A DNA stretch of 6,242 nt from an uncultured Clostridia bacterium. Lineage in GTDB: Bacteria; Bacillota; Clostridia; Lachnospirales; Lachnospiraceae. The notes under the pieces were generated by a model. It did not search any database. It was not told the DNA's origin and saw only the letters and a program-made list of their open reading frames with translations. The position numbers and the translations under genes were made by a program. The stretch is from positions 1 through 6,242 of the forward strand of contig CAMHMG010000180.1 of NCBI GenBank assembly GCA_946186175.1, in the 5' to 3' direction. Positions 1-5,267 of this stretch are shown here, piece by piece (the first letter of the stretch is position 1; each line of letters starts with the position of its first letter).

Positions 1-9
1 TATACGTGC

Positions 10-42
10 TCACTTAACGAAGCCAAAGGCTGAGTTTAGTGA
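10..42 (+). repeat. Imperfect inverted repeat / potential RNA hairpin
   Basis: TCACTTAAC (10-18) is complementary to GTTTAGTGA (34-42) in 8 of 9 positions. Inside it AGCC (21-24) pairs with GGCT (28-31) around an AAA loop. Between the two stems the plus strand leaves GA facing GA (19-20 and 32-33), a tandem G-A mismatch that is well tolerated in RNA. On the minus strand the same positions would be the less stable TC facing TC. This favours a plus-strand transcript, if it is transcribed at all. No U-tract follows, so it is not a standard terminator. Its function is unknown. Confidence 0.4.
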
Positions 43-64
43 TGACTGTTTACTTAAGTACATC
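41..64 (+). repeat. Second small potential hairpin
   Basis: GATGACT (41-47) can pair with AGT plus CATC (57-59 and 61-64) with A60 bulged, leaving a 9-base loop. It directly abuts the larger hairpin at 10-42 and contains the palindrome TACTTAAGTA. The stem is short and AT-rich in part and could be chance. Confidence 0.2.
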
Positions 65-120
65 GCGAATAGACACTTAATACATCATATATCATTCAGA
101 ATATTTGTCAATAGCACTGT

Positions 121-1206
121 CTAACCAATTACCCTGTCGATCGTAGCTCCCCCTAAAACCACATCACCATCATAGAACACAACAGCCTGTCCCGGTGTAA
201 TAGCTCTTACAGGTTCTTTAAATGAGCATATAACCTCATCATCTCCAGTCATACATACAGTGCAAGGTGCTCCTTTATGTGAATACCTGATCTTTGCAAT
301 AACATTAATCTTATCCCTGATCGACTCTACAGACATAAAGTTCACCTTTGAAGCAGCCAATTCTTTATGAAATGTATCCTCGTTATCACCTATTACGACC
401 TCATTAGTCTCAGGTCTTATCGCAAGAACAAACACAGGTTTCCCCATCGAAAGTCCAAGACCTTTCCTCTGTCCAACAGTGTAATGAATAATCCCTTTGT
501 GTTTCCCGAGTATATTACCTGACACATCAACAAAATTACCTGATGGAAAATGTTTTCCTGAAGTTCTTTCTATATATCCTGCATAGTCATTATCCGGAAC
601 AAAGCATATCTCCTGACTGTCCGGCTTATTAGCAGTTACAAGTCCGATGCGTTGTGCAATACTTCTGATTTCTTCCTTCTCATAGTCCCCAACAGGCATG
701 ATCGTTCTTGAAAGCTGATCCTGAGTCAGATTATAGAGAGCATAGGTCTGATCCTTTTTATCAGTTTTTGATTTCTTAATTGCATATCTGCCATTGTCAA
801 GATGAACGACCTTAGCGTAATGTCCTGTGGCAATGTAGTCACAGCCGATCTCCACGCATCTTGTAAGAAGTGCTTCCCATTTAACATAACGATTACAAGC
901 GATACATGGATTAGGCGTTCTTGCACGCATATATTCTTCCATGAAGTAATCAATGACATTTTCCTTAAACTGTCGCTTGAAATTCATCACATAATGTGGA
1001 ATACCCAACATGTCGGCAACCCGCTTTGCATCATCTACAGCAGAAAGTCCACAGCACCCTCCATTTTCGGAGATTACCTCATCTTCCTCATCCTGCCATA
1101 TCTGCATTGTCACACCCACAACATCATATCCCTGTTCTTTAAGAAGATATGCCGCCACTGATGAATCCACACCTCCGGACATACCAACTGCAACCTTTTT
1201 ACCCAT
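121..1206 (-). CDS. mnmA: tRNA-specific 2-thiouridylase MnmA
   Basis: This cytoplasmic enzyme uses ATP to adenylate U34 of tRNA-Lys, -Glu and -Gln, then replaces the 2-oxygen with sulfur delivered as a persulfide by a cysteine desulfurase, giving s2U34. The protein is 361 residues, the usual full length. The N-terminal PP-loop motif SGGVDSS is at residues 10-16. The two catalytic cysteines are present: C101 in NPCIAC, and C201 in the SQEICFV segment. ATGHYA (126-131) and the HYTVGQRKGL block (241-250) are also characteristic, and the C-terminal beta-barrel domain is complete. The ATG start is supported by AAAGGAG nine bases upstream (1216-1222). It has its own promoter and runs divergently from the diguanylate cyclase gene. 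The likely sulfur donor is the desulfurase at 2546-3727, as for the adjacent YrvO-MnmA pair of Bacillus subtilis; that partnership here is inference. Confidence 0.97.
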   Translation of the reverse strand: MGKKVAVGMSGGVDSSVAAYLLKEQGYDVVGVTMQIWQDEEDEVISENGGCCGLSAVDDAKRVADMLGIPHYVMNFKRQFKENVIDYFMEEYMRARTPNPCIACNRYVKWEALLTRCVEIGCDYIATGHYAKVVHLDNGRYAIKKSKTDKKDQTYALYNLTQDQLSRTIMPVGDYEKEEIRSIAQRIGLVTANKPDSQEICFVPDNDYAGYIERTSGKHFPSGNFVDVSGNILGKHKGIIHYTVGQRKGLGLSMGKPVFVLAIRPETNEVVIGDNEDTFHKELAASKVNFMSVESIRDKINVIAKIRYSHKGAPCTVCMTGDDEVICSFKEPVRAITPGQAVVFYDGDVVLGGATIDRVIG

Positions 1207-1244
1207 CTATAACTGCTCCTTTATAATGAAACTATACCCTGCTC

Positions 1245-1272
1245 ATTTTATCATAAATCAATTTAATTTCAA
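1245..1272 (-). promoter_or_regulatory. Predicted sigma-A promoter of mnmA
   Basis: On the minus strand TTGAAA (1267-1272, five of six consensus bases) is followed after 16 bases by TAAAAT (1245-1250). A TGA directly before the -10 makes it an extended -10. Transcription would start near 1238, giving a leader of roughly 30 bases that contains the AAAGGAG ribosome binding site. Promoter calls by eye in AT-rich DNA are error-prone, but the match and position are good. Confidence 0.6.
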
Positions 1273-1347
1273 TCAATATTTAATAGTGTATATTAAAATC
1301 AGAACAAAATAGTATATCTATTTTTATGTATAATTATTCAATTTTTG

Positions 1348-1376
1348 TAGTATCAAGATAATAATTGTGATATAAT
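1348..1376 (+). promoter_or_regulatory. Predicted extended -10 promoter of the cyclase gene
   Basis: A perfect TATAAT (1371-1376) is preceded by TGA (1368-1370), forming a full extended -10 element. The -35 at the right spacing, TAGTAT (1348-1353), is poor; a better TTGTAG (1345-1350) would need a 20-base spacer. Extended -10 promoters often work with weak -35 boxes. Transcription would begin near 1383, about 45 bases before the ATG. Confidence 0.55.
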
Positions 1377-1427
1377 GAAAGTAATGGAACGAAGCTGAAC
1401 ACACAGTTTTCGAATAGGAGAACATTT

Positions 1428-2543
1428 ATGGAAGAAATTGAAAAATTACAATACGAGGATGAATTGAAAGCTAATCGATTCAGTTCTGTTTTTTTATCTG
1501 TTATGTGCGCTGCATGTCTTTTGGTATGGGGAGCCAACGAACTTGGTATCTTTGTAGTCAATCGTCTCTTTATGCGTATCGGAATGATGATCGCATGTGG
1601 ATGTCTTCTTATCCCTTTAATTTCTTACATTTTTACAAAAGGCAACAACCGTGAATTCAAATATCTGCTGATCATAAGCGTTTCTTTCACGGCAATTTCC
1701 ATTCAGACCTTTTTGACCTTTCACGGTGTATTGCTTTGTGTAATACCAATACTTTTGTCTGTTCAATATGCTGATTCACATGTGTTTAAAAGAGCATATA
1801 TTTTGAATCTATTTGGCATTTTATTTTCCGTTTTAGTTGGATATTATGTAGGCTGTTGGGATGGTAACATGATCTATGCTACTACCTATGGAGTGACACT
1901 TGAATTAGATTCAATTAATGCCAGAGCGTCCGTAATGAATATGAATTATTTTATACAACTGCTCTTATATTTTGCCATGCCTCGTATGGTTGTCTATTCC
2001 ATTATATCCTTTAGTCTTTCATACATACTTAATACAGCCAAGCTTCAATATGTAAGACAGAACACTATCCGTATAGGCGCTGAACAAGACGGTCTCACCA
2101 AACTCGAAAACCGTGCAAAGTATAATTATCGTGTTTCTCGTGAATACAAACATCTTGATTCTGTATATGTTGCATTTATCGATGTTAACTTTTTGAAAAA
2201 AATGAACGACATCTGTGGGCACGAGGCAGGTGATTCAGTCCTTATACGCGTAGCTGACGAGATGCGTCGATTAATATGCGAAACTATTCACGGCTACAGA
2301 TTAGGTGGAGATGAATTTGCCTTAATCTTCTGCAACTACTCCGAGGAAGAATCAGTCAAACTCCTCAATGACTGGGAAAAGGATGTTATGCCATTATACA
2401 GAAAAGAGGATCCTGTTCAATGTTCTCTTGCTATCGGTGGTGCCTTTTCATCCCGTCCCATTGATATTGAACTGGTGCTCAAACAAGCCGACAAGAATAT
2501 GTATGACAAGAAGATTGCAATGAAAGCCCAACGAACAGACTAA
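1428..2543 (+). CDS. Membrane-anchored GGDEF diguanylate cyclase
   Basis: The product (371 residues) is predicted to make cyclic di-GMP from two GTP at the inner face of the membrane. About six hydrophobic helices fill the N-terminal half (roughly 17-39, 48-69, 78-98, 101-115, 123-142, 171-201). No named sensor domain is recognisable, so its signal is unknown. The GGDEF domain spans about 215-368: DGLTKLENR at 221-229, metal-binding D252 in the DVNFLKKMND stretch, GHEAGD at 264-269, an intact GGDEF at 293-297, and the closing QADKNMYDKK. These suggest an active cyclase. The product-inhibition I-site (RxxD five residues before GGDEF) is absent; CETI is found there instead. DVN in place of DxD is a variant seen in many clostridial GGDEF proteins. 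The ATG start is fixed by AGGAG seven bases upstream (1416-1420). The gene is monocistronic by layout and ends 2 bp from the convergent desulfurase gene. Confidence 0.93.
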   Translation: MEEIEKLQYEDELKANRFSSVFLSVMCAACLLVWGANELGIFVVNRLFMRIGMMIACGCLLIPLISYIFTKGNNREFKYLLIISVSFTAISIQTFLTFHGVLLCVIPILLSVQYADSHVFKRAYILNLFGILFSVLVGYYVGCWDGNMIYATTYGVTLELDSINARASVMNMNYFIQLLLYFAMPRMVVYSIISFSLSYILNTAKLQYVRQNTIRIGAEQDGLTKLENRAKYNYRVSREYKHLDSVYVAFIDVNFLKKMNDICGHEAGDSVLIRVADEMRRLICETIHGYRLGGDEFALIFCNYSEEESVKLLNDWEKDVMPLYRKEDPVQCSLAIGGAFSSRPIDIELVLKQADKNMYDKKIAMKAQRTD

Positions 2544-2545
2544 GG

Positions 2546-3727
2546 CTATATCATTCCATTCATATAATCCTCATATTCAGGCGAAACAGCACGAAGCTTA
2601 TGTGCAAATTCTTTAATTTTATCAACTGCATAATCTATCTCATTCATTGTATTTTTATAACCTAATGTCATCCTAACTGAGCCATAAGCAATATTGCCGG
2701 GAAGCCCTATTGCTGTAAGTACATGAGATGGTTCCGCAAGATCCGACGAACAAGCTGAACCAGACGAGGCGCATATTCCTGCCATATCAAGTAACACCAG
2801 CATCGACTCTCCCCGCAGAAACTGAAAACTTATATTAACATTATTGGGAAGTCTTTTGGTTCTGTGTCCGTTAAGTCTTGAAAAAGGTATTTCATATAAT
2901 ATTCTGTCAATCATATGATCTCTGAGTATAATCTCCTTCTCTGCTCTTTTCTCCATAGTATCCATTGCAATTTCACACGCTTTGCCAAATCCCACTATAG
3001 ACGGTACATTCTCTGTTCCCGCGCGTCTACCACTCTCCTGTCCTCCACCATGTATTATTCTTCCAATGTTAATACCATTTCTGACATATAAAAAGCCAAT
3101 GCCTTTGGGTCCATTCAACTTATGCCCGCTCGCAGACAGAAGATCAATATTACTTTTCTCTACATCTATCGGAATCTGTCCATATGCCTGAACAGCATCT
3201 GTATGAAAAATGATATTATGTTCATGAGCTATCTTTCCAAGTTCGTTAATAGGCTCTATAGTCCCAATCTCATTATTTGCAAACATAATAGAAATCAAAA
3301 AAGTATCGGGACGGATTGCTTTTTTAAGAACATTGGGTCTCACTAATCCATTCTCATCTACATCTAAGTATGTCACATCAAATCCTTTCTCTTCAAGATA
3401 CTTACATGTATTAAGAACAGCATGATGTTCAATCTTTGAGGTAATAATATGTCTGCCTGCATTAACATCTGCAATTCCCTTAATTGCCCAATTATCCGAC
3501 TCACTTCCACCTGATGTAAAAAACACCTCTGAAGCTTTACTGCCAATACTCTTAGCAATTATCTCCCTACACTCATTAACTTTTGTTTTGGACCTAACCG
3601 AAAAATCATAAGAACTCGATGGATTTCCGTACGCTTTATCAAAGTATGGAAGCATTGCATCTATAACCTCCGGTAAAACATTAGTTGTAGCAGCATTATC
3701 AAGATACATTATAGGCTCATTTCTCAT
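2546..3727 (-). CDS. Cysteine desulfurase (NifS/IscS/YrvO type)
   Basis: This PLP enzyme converts cysteine to alanine and carries the sulfur as a persulfide to acceptors such as MnmA or Fe-S scaffold proteins. From the chosen ATG it has 393 residues, normal for the family. Visible landmarks are YLDNAATT near the start, GNPSS (34-38), TSGGSESDN (71-79), EHHA (100-103), TDAVQ (176-180), the PLP lysine K203 in SGHKLNGPKG, RRAGTEN (234-240), and catalytic C326 in the SSGSACSS loop followed by LAEPSHVLTAIG, the group I pattern. The ATG at 3727 is preferred over an upstream in-frame TTG at 3745 because GAGGTG (3732-3737) sits just before it and the extra six residues are not family sequence. No NifU/IscU scaffold or IscR regulator gene is seen beside it. 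A tRNA-thiolation role with mnmA is therefore plausible, but Fe-S assembly cannot be excluded. Confidence 0.95.
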   Translation of the reverse strand: MRNEPIMYLDNAATTNVLPEVIDAMLPYFDKAYGNPSSSYDFSVRSKTKVNECREIIAKSIGSKASEVFFTSGGSESDNWAIKGIADVNAGRHIITSKIEHHAVLNTCKYLEEKGFDVTYLDVDENGLVRPNVLKKAIRPDTFLISIMFANNEIGTIEPINELGKIAHEHNIIFHTDAVQAYGQIPIDVEKSNIDLLSASGHKLNGPKGIGFLYVRNGINIGRIIHGGGQESGRRAGTENVPSIVGFGKACEIAMDTMEKRAEKEIILRDHMIDRILYEIPFSRLNGHRTKRLPNNVNISFQFLRGESMLVLLDMAGICASSGSACSSDLAEPSHVLTAIGLPGNIAYGSVRMTLGYKNTMNEIDYAVDKIKEFAHKLRAVSPEYEDYMNGMI

Positions 3728-3731
3728 ATCA

Positions 3732-3737
3732 CACCTC
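3732..3737 (-). promoter_or_regulatory. Ribosome binding site that decides the desulfurase start
   Basis: GAGGTG on the minus strand lies four bases before the ATG at 3727 (its AGG core is six bases away). This supports that ATG over the in-frame TTG at 3745 or the ATG at 3739, since the site lies inside or overlaps those longer reading frames. Confidence 0.65.
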
Positions 3738-3781
3738 ATTTTCAAATCTATTACATCAATTAATCCACTTATTTGTTATCA

Positions 3782-3810
3782 AAATTATTGGTACAACTCA
3801 TAAATTACAA
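3782..3810 (-). promoter_or_regulatory. Possible desulfurase promoter
   Basis: On the minus strand TTGTAA (3805-3810) and TAATTT (3782-3787) are separated by 17 bases, which would give a leader of about 50 bases. The -10 is only a partial match and the spacer is AT-rich, so this is tentative. I found no equally good promoter for the divergent flippase gene in the 129-base spacer 3728-3856. Confidence 0.25.
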
Positions 3811-3840
3811 GCAACCAACATATAGTAGTCATGAAGTACC

Positions 3841-3846
3841 AAAAGG
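3841..3846 (+). promoter_or_regulatory. Ribosome binding site that decides the flippase start
   Basis: AAAAGG precedes the ATG at 3857 by 10 bases. It matches the 5' half of AAAGGAGG, so the effective spacing to the full Shine-Dalgarno position is about 7 bases. It favours ATG 3857 over a TTG at 3773 that would add 28 residues unlike the family. Confidence 0.5.
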
Positions 3847-3856
3847 TATAGAACCA

Positions 3857-5239
3857 ATGTCAGAGAAATCTATCATTTCACAGGTTAACAATAAAATATT
3901 ACGCAGTCCGATAATCAAAGGAACCCTTATATTAACAATTACCGGAATTGTAACAAGATTTATCGGCTTTTATAATAGAATATTCTTAAACAACCTAATA
4001 GGTGCCAAAGAGCTTGGGATATATCAACTTATCTTTCCTTTGTATGTCGTTGCATTTTCCATAACAACAATGGGTAATGAACTCGCACTCACCAAGCTTG
4101 TATCCGAATATATCGGACATAACGATATATCGAGCGCACGTTCATTTTTCAAAACTTGTTTTGTTATCAATTTTATTCTCGGAACTATAATTTCATTAAT
4201 CTTTTATTTTAATTCGGATTCAATTTCTATACTTGTGTTAAACGCTTCCTCCTGTGGTAATTGCATCAGAACTTTGTCTATCGGAATACCCTTTATGGCA
4301 ATGAAAGGGGCTATACACGGGTATTTTATGGGAATGAAAAAATCCGAGGTGCATGGAATATCAGATTTCTTAGAACAATTATCAAAAGTATTCGGTCTTT
4401 ATATCATTGCGTCATATTTGACCTCAGTCAAAAACTATACGGCATCATTTGCTGTAATAGGTATAGTTCTCGGAGAAATAGTATCATTTATATTCTCGCT
4501 TATTGCCTTGTTCATACACTTTCATAAAACGAGCAAAAGCTCGAAGACATATACACATTATCCAAAACGATTTTCCAGGCCCATAAACAGACAAAAAGTA
4601 ATTTCATTGTTTTTCAAAGACTCTATTCCCTTAACAGCCAATCGCTTCGCTCTCACTCTATTACAAAGTACTGAAGCTATACTCATCCCAACCTATTTAT
4701 TAGAATACTATCGCTCATCAGCTTTAAGCTTATCAACATATGGTATTTTTTCCGGTATGGCATTTCCTTTTATAATGTTTCCGGCAACAATCACAAACTC
4801 ATTATCTGTCATGCTGCTTCCTGCAGTCTCAGGCGCCTACTCTGAATTAAAAACGGAGTATTTGAAACATATAATACAGAAAAGTATTGTTCTATGTCTT
4901 ATTATCGGCATATCATCCGGCACAGTCTTCTTTCTGTGCGGAAGACCTGTCGGATATATTGTTTTCCACAACAAAGAAGCCGGCATATTTCTATACCAGC
5001 TTTCTTTCCTTTGCCCATTAATATATCTTTCAACTAATCTGGCAAGTATCTTAAATGGTCTTGGTCTTGCCACTCATAATCTTATATTGACCGTAATATC
5101 CACCTCAATAAGACTTGGGGCAATTATATTATTAATTCCGCATTATGGTATGCAGGGTTATATCATCGGATTATTTGTAAGTTATATCTTTCAGACACTA
5201 TCATCAAGTCATAAGCTTAACAAGGTAATCAGAGAGTAA
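3857..5239 (+). CDS. MOP-superfamily oligosaccharide flippase, SpoVB/MurJ-like
   Basis: This is an integral membrane protein of the polysaccharide-biosynthesis/SpoVB family, which moves lipid-linked sugar precursors (peptidoglycan, teichoic or exopolysaccharide units) across the cytoplasmic membrane. From the chosen ATG it has 460 residues, typical for the family, and roughly 12-13 hydrophobic helices. The start is family-like: KGTLILTITGIVTRFIGFYN (21-40), then LIGAKELGIYQLIFP (47-61). A SpoVB-like block, MAFPFIMFPATITNSLS (301-317) followed by LLPAVSGAY (320-328), marks the start of the second half. A basic loop near 222-247 separates the two halves. The closest assignment is SpoVB/YkvU/MurJ-like, but the exact substrate cannot be read from the sequence. 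No glycosyltransferase or polymerase genes are visible nearby, so it appears to stand alone. It is divergent from the desulfurase gene and ends 28 bp before the convergent receptor-like gene. Confidence 0.88.
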   Translation: MSEKSIISQVNNKILRSPIIKGTLILTITGIVTRFIGFYNRIFLNNLIGAKELGIYQLIFPLYVVAFSITTMGNELALTKLVSEYIGHNDISSARSFFKTCFVINFILGTIISLIFYFNSDSISILVLNASSCGNCIRTLSIGIPFMAMKGAIHGYFMGMKKSEVHGISDFLEQLSKVFGLYIIASYLTSVKNYTASFAVIGIVLGEIVSFIFSLIALFIHFHKTSKSSKTYTHYPKRFSRPINRQKVISLFFKDSIPLTANRFALTLLQSTEAILIPTYLLEYYRSSALSLSTYGIFSGMAFPFIMFPATITNSLSVMLLPAVSGAYSELKTEYLKHIIQKSIVLCLIIGISSGTVFFLCGRPVGYIVFHNKEAGIFLYQLSFLCPLIYLSTNLASILNGLGLATHNLILTVISTSIRLGAIILLIPHYGMQGYIIGLFVSYIFQTLSSSHKLNKVIRE

Positions 5240-5267
5240 CCGTTCAGACAACATCTCGGTCAAAAAA
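5240..5267. other. Short convergent spacer, no clear terminator
   Basis: Only 28 bases separate the flippase stop from the stop of the convergent gene. ACCG (5239-5242) and CGGT (5257-5260) could pair around a 14-base loop, and TTCAGA/TCTGAA (5243-5248, 5275-5280) around 26 bases. Neither is followed by a U-tract in the matching direction, so I do not call a terminator. Confidence 0.4.

Larger units (their letters stand above)
1..120. other. Left-edge region without a convincing gene
   Basis: No recognisable gene lies between the window edge and the stop codon of mnmA. On the plus strand one frame is open from base 2 to a TAA at 122-124, about 40 codons, and would be the tail of a gene starting outside the window. 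Its product resembles nothing I know, and so short an open frame is weak evidence. The region carries an imperfect inverted repeat (10-42) and a second potential hairpin (41-64) that contains the perfect palindrome TACTTAAGTA at 51-60. Neither is followed by a T-run in either direction, so no intrinsic terminator for mnmA can be called here. The short word ACTTAA recurs near 12, 52 and 75. Confidence 0.4.
1207..1427. other. AT-rich divergent intergenic region
   Basis: This 221-base spacer separates the divergent mnmA and diguanylate cyclase genes and holds a promoter for each. Between the two promoters the DNA is almost entirely A and T. A second TATAAT (1329-1334) on the plus strand has no good -35 partner. 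I see no riboswitch: the predicted cyclase leader is only about 45 bases, too short for a c-di-GMP aptamer. Confidence 0.6.

Noticed and set aside
802..1161. 119-codon plus-strand open frame antisense to mnmA
   Set aside because: It lies wholly inside a clearly conserved mnmA, has no good ribosome binding site, and its translation is family-less and Cys/His-rich as expected of an antisense shadow.
1010..1312. 100-codon plus-strand open frame running from mnmA into the intergenic region
   Set aside because: It is antisense to the 5' end of mnmA and then reads through the mnmA promoter; low-complexity Ser/Pro/Thr translation and no RBS.
1377..1427. c-di-GMP riboswitch upstream of the cyclase
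   Set aside because: The predicted leader is about 45 bases and has none of the GEMM core motifs.
2588..2620. GCAC/GTGC hairpin followed by a T-rich run as terminator for the cyclase
   Set aside because: The stem is only 4 bp with a 9-base loop, the T-run is interrupted, and the sequence is desulfurase coding DNA.
3728..3745. Upstream TTG start for the cysteine desulfurase
   Set aside because: The GAGGTG ribosome binding site lies within this extension and points to the ATG at 3727.
3773..3856. Upstream TTG start for the flippase, adding 28 residues
   Set aside because: The added residues do not look like the family's N-terminus and no Shine-Dalgarno precedes the TTG, whereas the ATG at 3857 has AAAAGG upstream.
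4261..4527. 88-codon plus-strand open frame inside the flippase gene
   Set aside because: It overlaps conserved flippase coding sequence in another frame, with no RBS and no recognisable product.
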